Assembly: GCA_021018815.1 (NCBI GenBank)
Contig: JAITYX010000008.1
Span: 5,516,001-5,580,000 of the forward strand
DNA length: 64,000 bases
Origin: Talinum fruticosum
Lineage: Eukaryota > Streptophyta > Magnoliopsida > Caryophyllales > Talinaceae
Direction: 5' to 3'
Shown here: piece by piece, positions 27,101-39,189 of the stretch
How positions within the stretch are numbered: position 1 is the stretch's first letter
How the letters are laid out: the number at the start of each line of letters is the position of its first letter
Position numbers and translations under genes: made by a program
Notes under the pieces: generated by a model
What the model was told of the DNA's origin: nothing
Database searches by the model: none
What the model saw: only the letters and a program-made list of their open reading frames with translations

Positions 27101-30100
27101 AGAAACAAAGTAGAAGTTACTTTCTGTTTTTGCTTTCAACAAGTCTGTTGCTTTTCTCAGAAAATATAATTGGTTTCCCCTTTCTTGGTGTAATTTAGGC
27201 TCTGCTGGAGAATAAAGGCCTTCCTGTCATAGTTGGCATTGGTAATTGGAAAACATTGATATTTATTGCTATGTCTTCCTTTACATATCTGTTTCTCCTG
27301 TTCTTATCATTTTGCCTCTCTGCCTGTCTTTCTCCGTGGTCACACATCACCTAACAAAGCTCAGTCATGATCATCTTCAGTCGTCTGCATTGCTTCTCTT
27401 TATTTATGTATGACATATGAGTGACTACTACATGCTATATGCTGCTGTGTGGGGGCTGGGTTAATATCATGGACCAGGCCAACTGGAGGCTAACAGCTCC
27501 AGTTGGTTTCCTACTCTCTTTTTTTTTGGGGGGAGGGGGTCGTTGTATAAGAAAAGAAGTATGTGTATTGCCGACAGGCCCCATACTGTGTGCTGGCTGA
27601 CTGCCTGCAAAGCCATTGCCCTATGAGGAGCTGAACCTGAGTCAGCTCATTTTAAGCTGTCGGCCATGTTTGGCCACCGTTCGTGGTGAGCAGGTTCCCC
27701 TCTATTTCTTTGATTCTATCAGAGTGGATATTGCTGGTTGTTTGGCTCATTTGTTCACCAGTGGTCAGCCATAAATCAGTGTATTTTGTTTCTCATTTTT
27801 GGAGCTAGGAATGAAAAGAGGGCAGATTGTTTGGAATATATTGTTTATTCAGTTTTTCTGTTAGTGAGTGGAGAAAGGTGTATCTGAATTCTGATGTATG
27901 ACAACTGACAGGAATTGTGGTCTCCACCTTAAGAGAAGAGTTTGAAAAGGAAAAGGGAGATAATAAAAGGAAACAATCTTACATAGGAAACACGGGAGAG
28001 ATGTGAGAGGAACCCCGTTTCTTTTGTTTTTTGGGGGCGTTGATATGAATATAGCTCAAAGGAGGTTCTAAATATTTCAGATAACTTCAAGCACAATATT
28101 TTATAGTAAGATTTATGAGCGCATTTTATGAATAGTTATCATGAGGGCATGCCGTGTTTTGGTCTTTCCTCCTTTTGTATCTGGGTGACCAACTGACGGC
28201 ATCTTGATGCTAATATTATTCTTTATCAGAGTAGCCTATAAAGGGAGGAAATTCTTATAAAAACTTATTTGTTTTTCGTTTGATGCTCTTGCATGTGAAT
28301 ACATGCCCCCCTCTTGAAAGTTAAGTTTTATTTACTTCCACATTGGCTTACTGCACAAAAGTATATGGTTAATGATTTATCACAATCTTGTACCCCGCTA
28401 CACTACAGGCAAGGACCTTTTCCCTCAAACCGGCAAGCAGCAAGTGTTCCCCTGATTCGTAATGATTCAAGAGCTGATTACAATTCTCTGACACCTTTCT
28501 TATCACAACAAAATAGCTTGTTGGTGCCCAACTTGGATAGTATGCCTTCTGATCATCTTGGTTGCTGCATTTAATGATCACTTTAAGTGTTGGTTGCCTC
28601 CTACACACTTTATGTACAAGCTACTAGAACTGCTTCAAGAACATATTCTTCACACCCCTACTGTTTCTGCCAGCCAAAATCCAGTCCTAAACTTCCTTCC
28701 AACAAGGAGGTTGAACATTCAGCCATGAACTGATACCCGCCCAGTTTTCCTTTTAAAAAAAGGCACATAAATGATAAATTATTGTGACTCTTCTGCTGAT
28801 TGACACAGCGGACTCTCTGCACCTTGCCTTATACCCTTTTTTTCTAGTCTATCAGCCGTAGGGGGCCTTTGATGGGCAGGTAACCATAGACAAATGTTAT
28901 GTCTAGAAGCAGTCAATGGGTAGCATAGTTTGATGATTGGCTTAGATGTTGTTTTGGGTAAAGGGTCTGGCTAGAGAGCTGCTAGTTTGTGACTGCTATA
29001 GCTTGTTGCATGCTATTTGCTCGCTAGGATCTTGTTATTTGCCTTCGCTACTGTCTCTGAGGGTGTTTTTCCCAGTTAATAAATCTTGCTAATCTCTCAT
29101 TCTCCGGCTGTAGATTTGTGAAGGCTTACTAGTTGTAACTATGTACTGGCATTTGGCTGGGATCGTTGGTTCTGTTGGCATTAAGTCTCTCTGGCCCCCT
29201 CTCTCATCTGATGTTGCAAAAGTTGAGAGTCTAAGATTCAGTTGGTTGGCTGATGTAGTACCAAAATTATGGCTTTATATGCTCTAATAATACCTTATTT
29301 AAACATTGTTGAATATATATACATTTAGTCAAAACCATTGCCTATCTTGACAGACTTCAACAATGCTGTGTGTATTTACAGGCATCTTATGAACAAGGTA
29401 CCAGTAACTTAGCAATTTCTCGTTGTCCTCTGCTAATTGATGTTTTACTCTGCTTAGCTACTAAGAACTATGCAGAGGATTTGCCTGATGTAGTGACAAA
29501 ATATTAGCAGCTGATGCAGAAAACCAGTGGGGCTTTTACAACACGAGTCCTTTCTCCTTTGCATCTTTTTTTTTTTTTTTTTTTGGCTGAATATTGCTTT
29601 GCATCTTGCCTTCACATATTTCTATTTTTGATTCTTTGACATTGTCTTGTTCTGCTTGGGTGTTCAGAACACAGTTAACTTGATTACAGATTCATAACAC
29701 ATAACTCATGTTAAGTCTTGTTGGTACTGTAGGTGGCCCAAGTGGATCTGGGAAAACAAGTTTGGCCCATAAAATGGCCAACATTATTGGATGTGAGGTT
29801 ATCTCCCTTGAGAGCTACTACAAGTCTGAGCATGTAAAGGACTATAGATATGATGATTTCAGCTCACTTGATCTTGCTTTGCTGTCAAAGGTAAAGCATT
29901 ATATGATCTTTCAGTGCCTTTTTGTACCTTTCTGTGTTATTTACAGTCGACCGTATTTCTCTGTGTCGAGGTAAATAGTATACTAAAATGACACATGGGG
30001 GATGTCACCCTATGTACAATAGGGATTAGGAAAGCTACAAGAATCTTATACCCTCAAGCTCTCATTGTCGTGGATTGTCTTAGCTAATCTAAAAATCCAA

Positions 30101-33100
30101 ACAAGTCAACTTTCTACCACTATTGAGAACTTGGCTCCAATTATACAAAATTCTCAAAAACAAAACTTGAATTCTTGATAGGACATAGCATTGCCCTCAG
30201 CTGATTTCTTTCCTTCCAAGTATTCTACCAAATACCCAAAGGACTAGTCTTCCAAATTATGATGTTATTCTACAAAATGCATTTGACGATTTTACTTGAA
30301 AGGGTTGTTTCAAGCTTACTTATATTAATGTCCTTGTTTACCCCTTGTATTTTGTAGATAATATTATGCATGAGAGCTTTAGAGAATAATGTTTTTGTGC
30401 TTGCCCCTTTTGTACATGGGTGACACCCTCTTGTTCTTTTGATATATTCTTGAATCTTGATCACTCTTTTTTTTTTTTTTAGAAAATAAACCTTGTTTAT
30501 CCTGTACTATTGTCCCGCATCTGAGTTCTAGTTATTCAATTCTACTGTGTCACTTACCATTCGTCACTCACTTCCTTTTTGCGTACCTTATTTCAAATTT
30601 GAAATTAAAATTTCAATTGAATGTTTATCCATGGGTAGTTGCAACTTGTAAGAGCGCGGTTTTATCTCATGTGATTTTCTGGAGCATTTGGAGAGATACA
30701 AACTGGGGAATCTTCAAGGGTGACGAAAATTTTCCTTTAGTACTTAAAAGACAATTTAATTTAAACTTCTTATTTTTTGGGATAATGGAAACTTTAGCTC
30801 TGAGTATTGATGTGGCTGACTTTGTGGATAGCTTGTATCTTTGACATATATAGTCTTCTGTAGGATGCTAGCTGCACATCTGTGCCTTGATTCTTATTTA
30901 TAGATTTATATTAATTTTTTCTTATTTAATGCAACTGATATATGTGGTGATTTGTATTTAAATCAATACTAATGAAGGTAAGCTGCACCTGCCCCTTCCC
31001 CAAAGAGATAAAGAGAATCTTGTACCTTGATTATTGTAGTTGGATAGTCTGTTTCTAACTTGCTGTGTTATAATTGCAGAATATCAATGACATAAGGAAC
31101 AACATGAGAACTGGAATACCCATATTTGATTTGGAGACCGGTGCTCGGAGTGGCTTTAAGGATTTAGAAATTTCTGAAGATTGTGGAGTGGTAATAATCG
31201 TGTGTTTCTCACTTCTACCTAGATCGCTTGTATGAAATGGATAACAAAATGAAAATGGATCTTCAAGCATCTTATGTTTATTTCAAATTATGCTCCTGGA
31301 CTTTTTTTAATTTTTTATTGAACTCGAGTTTTTTGTTTTTGTTTTTGTTTTTTTTTAAAATTGAACTCCTTGAGTTTAGCAATACAGCAATCTCTGTGTT
31401 AAGCTTGCAATTATTTGTAAACAATGAGTAATGGTTATTATCACCTATATTGGATATTTGTCTGAGTAAGAAAATAGTTGCTTTTGAGATCTCCTGTGAA
31501 ATTGTGATCTTGGAGGCAAATTATATTCTATTTCTATCCTGTGCTGGGTGGTCTCCCCTGAAGTTTATCTCTTCAGCGGTTTAATACACTTTATGTGATA
31601 TAGACCTTTTGCTTAAAGTCTCTTATTTTCCACTTTGTTTTCTACATTTTTAATCTTTACCCTGCAGGTCATATTTGAAGGGGTTTATGCTTTGCATCCA
31701 GATATTAGAAGGTCACTGGACTTGTGGATTGCTGTTGTAAGAAATATTCTCCATTCCATTTTGGAACCTTTTTCTCCTCATTTATCTGAATAATTCTAAT
31801 AAATAACATTGCTGATTGACATATGAAAACCAGGTCGGAGGGGTTCATTCGCACCTTATATCCAGAGTACAAAGGGACAAAAATAGAGTTGGCTGTTTTT
31901 TGTCTCAAAATGAGATCATGATGGCAGTGTTTCCCATGTTTCAGCAGCATATTGAACCACATCTTGTTCATGCACATGTTAGTACTCTCGCTTTAACCTT
32001 TCTGAAACAACTGGTCCAAAAGTTTATGTTCTGTAAATGAAATGATTACCTTTTCTTAATTTGATGGAAAAATTCTTCAGCTTGATGATTAATAGCGGAA
32101 TCTCAGTATAACCTGGGCGTTCAATGTGTCAAATTATTAGAGATATTAACATTTTTGTCTTATCTACATATCTCTTTCCTCCAGTAGTCTGAGTTTATCC
32201 TGATTCCTGATTATACAAACTATTCTTGCCCTTAATGCAAATTCTGTATGGTGCAGCTCAAAATCCGCAATGACTTCGATCCAGTTCTATCCCCTGAAAG
32301 CTCATTGTTTGTCTTGAAAAGTAACAAGCAAGTGCGTGCTCGTGATACCATTGCCTTTATGAGTTTTATGACTGCAACCTTCTTTCTGACGAACTGTACC
32401 GGCTCATTGTTAACTAACAGGTGGCATACCAAGATATACTGAAAATTCTAGATTCTGCTAAGTTCTGCAGCTCAGTGCAGAATTTTATTGACATATATCT
32501 TAGGCTTCCTGGCATACCTTCTAATGGGCCCTTGACAGAAAGTGATTGTATACGTGTTAGAATTTGTGAAGGAAGATTTGCTTTGTTGATACGGGAGGTT
32601 TGTTTTCAGTTTTACTAAAATACATTGATTTCCAGATTAATAGTGCCTGTCTTTTAACTATTTTTTTGCTGCTTCATCTTTGTAAATGTTTCAGCCGATA
32701 CGAGAAGGGAACTTTATTATCCAACCCAAAGTGGATTTTGATATCAGCATTAGTACGGTTGCTGGTCTTCTTAACCTTGGGTGAGCCATCTCATTGTTCC
32801 GAATGATTACCATGTCTATCTTGCAAAAGAATGATTAGCGTGTTTTTTGTTGTTATCACTCTGATTTTTGAGTTAGTTGAATACTGCTTCTCTGCAATTT
32901 GATTGCAATAAGGCTACATACATTTGTTCAATCACTCCCCTTCAGAAAGATCGAAAGAAAAAATTGGGCAGGAGGAGCCTAGGTGTTAATCTGGGTAATG
33001 GCACTGTACCATACGGTACACTGTGTTACTCCGACTCTTCATTTTACTCAATCATACCTGTGTCAGACGCGCACTCGGACAAGGGTACAACACTTAGACA

Positions 33101-36100
33101 CTTAAAACTACAATGAAAATATGCAAATTTTCTTGAAAATAGCAAGTCTAACACTTGGACTCATATCCATAGCGGACACCAGTACCCGAGTCTTGAGTAA
33201 CATAGCTGGTACATGTGCTTTTATATAGTAACTTAGTAATGCTCACGACACTTTGACTTGTTTCTGGTTTCCTAGACAGCAAGTGCGGTACATGTTCGAG
33301 TTCCTGTTTGCTTGGAACTACAGAAAATGTTGGTTTTCCCCTAGAAATTAAATATGCTAGGCATTTTTGAAAGAGTTTGTGCATGCACACATGCATACTG
33401 GTAACATGCAATCAAAACCTCAGTTGCTCAGATTAGCTGTTTAGCATACCATACCTATGCCAATATGACGTGGGGCAACATGGGCTGGGCATGGATATGG
33501 AATCTTTGTTGGGTATGATGATCAGAGCTCAGACATTTAAGTACAGAGGGAGGATAAGAAGGGAGGCACACCTCAGAAGGGAGCAGTGCTTTCCTTATTT
33601 CTCAATCAAGAACAATTGCCGACAACTTTTTTTATAGAATATTTCCGACAATGTTAAAGGACTGTTAGAAAGATACGTCTAATATTTCTTGTGAAAGTAA
33701 AATGTAAAAAGAAATTCCCTAAGATATTATCCTAAAATACAGCTGTAAATTAGCCTGTAAAAATCACCCAAATAGTCTGAAGTTACAAATTCTAAACTGA
33801 TAATAATAAATTTTTAAAAAAGCACAGATAAATTGGACCAGAAATCTGTATTTTTGCTTTTTCTATCTCCCTTTGTTTGAGGGAGATGTAACTGGAGGTC
33901 CAAGTGAAAAAAGACCATAGGAGCATTTCATATGTGGGACCTCTAAGGTGGGAATAGGAATAAAATTTTAAATCTTACCATCCTCATGTTTGACATGTGA
34001 AATTTCTAAATTTGGGAATCAAGATTGCAAACGTAAGCTCCTAATTCCCATAGTTTTTCCTATTTTGTGTTTTTTGGGGGTGGGAGAGTCCAGGCATGAC
34101 GAGCATGTCGTCAAGAAGAAAATCTTGAATCCCCTCCCCCAAAAAATAAAAGCCCATCATCTCGAGAAGGTTTTAGATATGTCTGATTTGTGTGCTTTCC
34201 CGCATGGTGGATAGTTGTTTTGCTCTTTATGGTTTGAGGCTATGGGAGATGGCATGATGCCAGAATGGAACTAAAGAGAAACAAAAGTGCTTGCATTGGA
34301 TGTTTTCATCTGTTGACTGGCATAACTGCATTGCTTCTCATTGTGGATAAGCTGAGACATCCTGATAGAGTAATCAATGATGAAGGTCCTAAACAGTGCT
34401 CTTTTTTGTAGTCCGGTTTTTCCCTTCTTGTTTCTCCTATATTGTGGATAAGCTGAGGCATCACATTGTATAATATATAGCGGAATGATTTCAAACCAAT
34501 TGATTACCTGTTTTTGTTTTTATTTTTGAGCTGCTGGGCATTTTCATCTCAAATTCTCAATGCTGCTCCACCTTTTCAGGTATCAAGCTGTTGCATACAT
34601 TGAAGCGTCAGCATTCATATACCAAGATGGAAAGGTATTGATCTTTGAGCAGATAAGTTGTTGACTAGCTTCTTGAATCTAGCTTTTGAACCTGTTATTG
34701 GAACAACTTTGTAAACCTTTCCTCACTATATTGTGAATGTTCTGATGATATATAGCTTAATTAGGAATGCCCAAATTCCTCCCATTCTGCATTGTTGTTC
34801 AAGGGGTTCTTCTGATGTGGTCTAGATTCTACATCTGAAAGCCTAAATTAGTTATAAATAGTGAAATTCATAGCAAACTATGTCCCCACGTTATCCATGA
34901 TACTGTCAGCTATGATATATAGATAGGTCAATAAATAGAGGGGGAATTGAGATGAATATATATGTACACAATGTCAATATGTTTGTATTTACATGTACAT
35001 GCATATTTATAATGTATATGTATAAATGTGCACTTGAAGTTGAACATTCTTTTAGTAGTGTAAGATTTGTGGATATTTCAAAAAGTTTTCCAACCATATT
35101 ATAACATTTATTTCAATGTATTCAATGTCTTATGATCTCCTTTCTTTATTATAACATACATACGAACATCATGAAGTCAGCACTTTTTTGTTAGGCTCAA
35201 ATTTCCCGTTGAAACAGTTTTTGGGTACTGTACTTAACTGGAAATGAGAAATCTCTCAGAGGAACGTTACTAGTTCTAGAAACTATTCCCTAATTCTCTA
35301 CCCTAGCATTCCGAGATCTGCCATAACATTGGTGGCATGATATGCACTGTTGCTAAAACCTTAAACTTGAGAAGTTGAGAGATGAATTAATTGTGTGCTT
35401 CGTCGCCTTTTGTGCTAATGACCTGTGAGATCCATATCCTTTGTTTCTGTTCCTTCAAGAAGCAGCTTGGACAGGTTTTTGAGGGGGTCCATGACACATT
35501 TAAAGTGTTTAGTCAACCTTATTTAGACTTTAGTTCAAATCATGATAGAAACACAAAGTAATTGGACACATCCAGGGAAACGAATTGGCATGTGGCCAAC
35601 TTATGTTGCTTATCTAGTTAATGACTTAAAACTGATGTAATAGGTTTTTAAGATATGAGGTGTTGTATGTGTTACTAATGAGATTGGCTGTATTACTACC
35701 TGAATGTACAATAAGGCCCTGTTCTTTTTAGTTTTATCTTACAATCTTACAACTCGTTACAACTTTTTACACTTACATCTCCTTACAACCTTACAACTTA
35801 CAATGTTAGAGCTCCGTACGGCAAAAAATGACAGGATTTTAGTCACAATACACACGTGCGCATGTAGTAGTATTAGGATGACAAATTATAAGTAAATGAG
35901 TGAGTAAATAGCAACAGACATTGGGCAAAATATTACAGGTGTCTCAGTCTTTACTTTAGTGAACTGCAATCCATTTTTACAAAGTTGTTGGTTGTGTCAC
36001 TTCAAAAGCCTTGAGTCTTGACGGTGTGGATATTACGTTGTGTATTAGCCTTGATTTGGTTTCATGCACGGAACTTAAAATAACTGCATACAACACTAAC

Positions 36101-39100
36101 AGACAGATGTAGTGCAGTCTGCAAGGGAAAAATAATAACCGGGAGAGGAGGTGAATTTGGGTATTAAAACTTATAAAAAAATAAAAGAGCATCCACATAA
36201 TTGACAAGCGGTCTCTATTCCCAGGTCGTGGTTCTTTAATCCTAGGTGATATATGTGTCTCGATTAGAGACACTCTGCAGTGGCTGGATTAATTACTGTT
36301 AGCTGTTCTTAGATGCTCGATAGGAGCTGGATTAGTTGAAACGAAGTAGAATGGTTGACAGAGGTCTTCTATGCTTTTAGGTTAGCTAATATCAACCATA
36401 TTCATTTTGTCCCTTTTTGTCTTTATGTTGGCCTTCATATCTGAAGCATATCTGTAGTAGTAATTATTCTACGAATCTTATTGGATCATACTATTTCAGA
36501 TTCTTGTTGAAGTTGATAATTTGCAAGATGTGCCAAGTCCTTACATACAAATAAAAGGGGTTGACAAAGAAGCTGTGGCAGCTGCTGGTTCAATGCTTAG
36601 ACTTGACGGTTCATACACCACAAAGGTTCTATCTACTTATAAATCTAGATAGTAGACATATTAGTGGTGTTATGACCTGAATTTCTTACTTGTTCCCTAC
36701 AGAGTTACCTGCAAATAATTTTGGAAAGATTGCCACCCCTAGAAACAAACTCTGGTGGAGTTCAGACTCAGCAAGCTGCAAGATTGCAGGAGCTTGTGGA
36801 ATTTATTCAGTCTCAGGTATTTTATATATGCTTGTTGCCTATTTGAGAACCTGCTGTGATTTTATTTTTTTATATAAAAAGGCTTGCTTTCTTGGGATTA
36901 CATTCGTATCCAAATAGACTTTAGCAAATGGGATTAACATGTCCTATCCACTGGCCCTAGGCATCGCACCTTAGTTATTCTTTATATTCCAAATCGTCTG
37001 GCTCTTTTACTCCTCTCAATGGGCTTTTCTACTTCAGTGTTTATACACATGTTGGGGTTGGCAGTTGGATTGCTTTGAATACTTTGCATTTGTGTGGGGG
37101 TTGGCTAAATATTTATAAGATCCAGGGAGTGGGCTGGGATCAACTGTAGAAAGCACCTTAAGAGGCGTGTTTTTTTGTGGAAAGCTCCTTTTGTGATCAG
37201 TGGTCCAAGTTTCTAAAAGTTTAAAACATTGATAGTCTATTTTTTTCCCCAAACAGAATCTGATTCAAAACCTGGATGTCTCATCACCTGTGATTGGTTC
37301 GTGCTAAAGAAGAGTCTTAGGACTAACATAAACATATCTATGTATCCAAACCTCTTCCCCTTTCCCTCCCCTCCCGGCCCCCCAAAAAAAAAAAAAAAAA
37401 AAGAAAAGAAAACCACCACCAACAGAAGGGTTAAAGGTGCCATGAGAACTTAAACAGAATTTTATTCAGTATTTCAAATATTGATATATCATCACCTACA
37501 ACTGGTTAATGCTGAAGGCTGTCAGAATCACCATGAATACAACTTATGTAGTAAACCAGGGGGGCAAATCCCAAAAGGAAACAACAATAACAACGGTTTA
37601 AAAGTGCCCTCAGCAGTGAAGCATTGATTGTGGAATGATGCCTTCCAGCTGTTGTTTCAATGTTTATTGAATGCAGAAGAATACCAGTTCTGTGTGTTCC
37701 CCGAAGTCCTTGTGCTTTTACAACGTTTATGATATAATTTGACTATTGTACTGAGCCAACTCCCTCTTCCCATTCAGTTTTCCTGTTCTTGGTACCTATG
37801 TGATTGATCTCAATGTTATCTAGTTTGGAGTTATGGACGTGATCAATGGATTACTTTCATTACAGCACTATGGATAAGTCTCTTGTGATTTATTTGCATC
37901 CAGTTTCAATTCAGCTTGCAACAAGGGTTTCATCTTGTTCTGATCTGTTGGCAAGGAAATCATGGAGGCTAATGTGTCTTTAACTGCCCTCAAATTTTTC
38001 GCTTACATTTCCATAATTGCTTTGCCCTCTGCTTTCGCCTCATTTGCCCCTAATGAAGCTAATATCAACCTCCAAGAAGAGAAGATTGAAATATTGTGTG
38101 GACTACCTGTCGAAACAAGTTTGGGTCACTGCAGACTCGGGTCAACTATCAGTTGGTTGAAATCCTGAAAATACAGGCAAATACAGAATGATTTCTGGTT
38201 TGATCAGCGTCAATTAGCCGAATCTGGTGGGGCTAATATACGTTGCCTTGTTTTAGGTATTGAGTCAGATATGGCTCATAAAACTGAATCTGGCAATGGA
38301 GTGGGCATCTTTGTAGTTCTTTCTTAAGATGCTTGTTAGAACTAGCTGTTTATTGATACCAATATGTAGTTTATTGAAGCATTTCTTTGCATAGACGGTG
38401 CAACAAGAAGCTATTAGATATTAGATATACGGTCTCACACTATAATCGATCTGAACATGTGATAGGATGAGTTTCAAGCAGTAGACTTACATGTGAGAGG
38501 CTTCCATGGGTTAGTTTGGAAGATGGACTTTTTATGATAAATGGATTTTTGGGGAACTTTGTTACTACATAACGGAAATAAGAAAAATTCAAATGAAATG
38601 CTAATAAAGAGAATCAAGCGTTTTTAATTCCCTTTCTCTTGCTGATTACTCCATAATCCATCCCAGAAAAATTCATATTGTTCTGGTGTTCCTATGCTGA
38701 ATTGTTGCCTCTTCATGCATAGTTTGTAACTTGACAAGCAATGCCGCAATGTGGATTAGATTTGGTACTCACAGTGTTATCATGTGACCAGTCACCTCTT
38801 GAGCACTCATCAAACTTAATGAAGCTCTGGTGTGGACATGATTGTGCATTCCTGAACTTAAAAGTACATTCATGAGTCATAGTCATAACCCTCTCCTTTT
38901 CTTTAACTTTTTTTGGGTGGAATTCAAGGGAAGTAGCACGTCTTCAGAATCCTCTCCTGGTAGGGAAGTTTCACCAATTGACAGTGCCATTGAAGATCTG
39001 CAGTGCAGAATCAAGAGGCTTGAGCGGTGGCAAACAATTAACACTGTAATTTTCCATCACTTGTTTATCGAAATCTGCCTGATTTTTACTGAGTTCTGGC

Positions 39101-39189
39101 TTACCGGGTTATTCTTGTGGCAGGTACTATGGACCTTCTTGATGTCCGCCGTCATCGGTTATTCGCTTTATCAAAGTCGAAGACGTTAG
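18196..39189 (+). CDS. Bimodular uridine kinase-like P-loop NTPase with two CYTH/TTM-like domains
   Basis: Complete 26-exon gene, 951 aa. Exons: 18196-18306, 18606-18718, 19025-19151, 21693-21791, 21860-21928, 22122-22256, 22363-22431, 23123-23178, 24094-24253, 25225-25389, 26436-26520, 26657-26887, 27003-27097, 27199-27241, 29733-29890, 31080-31190, 31668-31736, 31834-31977, 32257-32331, 32421-32597, 32695-32780, 34580-34634, 36500-36625, 36703-36816, 38929-39045, 39124-39189. All phases close and the frame is intact. Walker [10 protein letters not shown] occurs twice (66-74 and 520-528). Each copy is followed by a V/IPxFD motif, a VIxxGxYALH strand (151-160; 610-619) and a CYTH-like domain starting NFIEMYL (260) or NFIDIYL (726). 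A Ser/Pro-rich linker (about 397-475) joins the halves. The C-terminus has a short coiled-coil-like stretch and a hydrophobic tail (about 931-946), suggesting tail anchoring as in plant TTM1/TTM2. The classical ExExK motif of CYTH enzymes is not seen. Family: PRK/uridine kinase plus CYTH. The substrate is unknown; TTM1/2 act as pyrophosphatases, but that is not transferable with certainty. Probably the At2g01460 type. Confidence 0.95.
19640..21400. repeat. Transposon-like segment inside intron 3 of the kinase/CYTH gene
   Basis: This part of the 2.5-kb intron (19152-21692) differs in composition from its surroundings. It has an A-rich stretch (about 20330-20480), then a GC-rich tract with CGTGTCACACGG and GTGACATGGGG near 20790-20850. 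Such tracts are familiar in plant LTR-retrotransposon ends. No protein domain or clear terminal repeat pair was found. It ends in a two-copy direct repeat (21058-21172 and 21274-21388). Confidence 0.45.
21058..21388 (+). repeat. Two-copy direct repeat, about 115 bp, period about 216 bp
   Basis: Copies at 21058-21172 and 21274-21388 share TTCAATCC.GGGAGGTCAC, GAATGTTGGAATTTT, GTGGAATGCTTC.GAAACTTGAT and CTGAAACTCTTGTGAAT, with about 15% mismatches. This is seen by eye. The origin is an internal duplication within the transposon-like intron segment. Confidence 0.7.
23455..23895 (+). mobile_element. LINE 3'-end remnant (family copy 1) in intron 8 of the kinase/CYTH gene
   Basis: Frames in this stretch give [19 protein letters not shown] and, after a frame shift, [20 protein letters not shown]. 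This is the C-terminal zf-RVT-side signature of plant LINE reverse transcriptase proteins (W..W.ERN.R.F). It is followed by a 3' tail with TTTGTGGATAG and GTAGGATGCTAGCT, then a 15-A run at 23881-23895. It is 5'-truncated and frame-broken, in the same orientation as the host gene. No clear target-site duplication was found. Confidence 0.7.
27242..29732 (+). other. Large intron 14 of the kinase/CYTH gene
   Basis: This 2.5-kb intron splits the second P-loop between its first and second glycine codons. It has a T8G6-type tract near 27518-27540, a small hairpin (CCAACTGGAG and CTCCAGTTGG near 27479-27505) and a T20 run near 29566-29585. The middle is more GC-rich and may be old transposon sequence, but I recognised no domain or terminal repeats. 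Confidence 0.6.
30599..30930 (+). mobile_element. LINE 3'-end remnant (family copy 2) in intron 15 of the kinase/CYTH gene
   Basis: Contains [19 protein letters not shown], a degenerate version of the LINE C-terminal W..W.ERN.R.F signature. It has the same 3' tail as copy 1 (TTTGTGGATAG, GTAGGATGCTAGCT, then a T/A-rich end). It is truncated and in sense orientation relative to the host gene. Confidence 0.65.
32781..34579 (+). other. Large intron 21 of the kinase/CYTH gene
   Basis: This 1.8-kb intron holds the MITE copy at 33021-33206, a T/G tract near 34070-34086 and a 22-bp near-perfect direct repeat (ATTGTGGATAAGCTGAG at about 34339 and 34441). No coding signal was seen. Confidence 0.6.
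33021..33206 (-). mobile_element. MITE copy A (GCTATGTTACTC family)
   Basis: Read on the minus strand it starts GCTATGTTACTCAAGACTCG and ends GAGTCGGAGTAACACAG, giving short inverted ends. The interior shares AATTTTGCATATTTTCATTG and CATTGTAGTTTWAAGT with copy B at 56057-56243. The terminal motif resembles the abundant asterid/Solanaceae element with GCTATGTTGCTCGGACTCTTC ends; that family link is from memory. Confidence 0.7.
34635..38928 (+). other. Introns 22-24 of the kinase/CYTH gene (with exons 36500-36625 and 36703-36816)
   Basis: Two introns of about 1.9 and 2.1 kb flank the last CYTH exons. The first has CA/TA-rich microsatellite-like DNA near 34915-35030 and a GGCCCTGTTCTTTTT start near 35713 resembling a MITE terminus, but no matching inverted end was found. 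The second has a C-run/A-run tract at about 37373-37402. No coding signal was seen outside the exons. Confidence 0.5.

Larger units (their letters stand above)
27199..36816 (+). other. C-terminal kinase/CYTH module of the bimodular protein
   Basis: Residues about 506-891, exons 14-24. Walker [11 protein letters not shown] begins at residue 520 across an intron of 2.5 kb. The exons of 111, 69, 144 and 75 nt cover [27 protein letters not shown] and LKIRNDFD, the counterparts of exons 4-7. The CYTH-like part contains [20 protein letters not shown] and [10 protein letters not shown]. This half is the better match to plant family sequences I remember, notably [14 protein letters not shown] and [20 protein letters not shown]. 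Confidence 0.85.

Noticed and set aside
35713..35900. MITE starting GGCCCTGTTCTTTTT
   Set aside because: The start resembles a hAT-type MITE end, but no matching inverted terminus or target duplication could be found, so it was not listed as an element.
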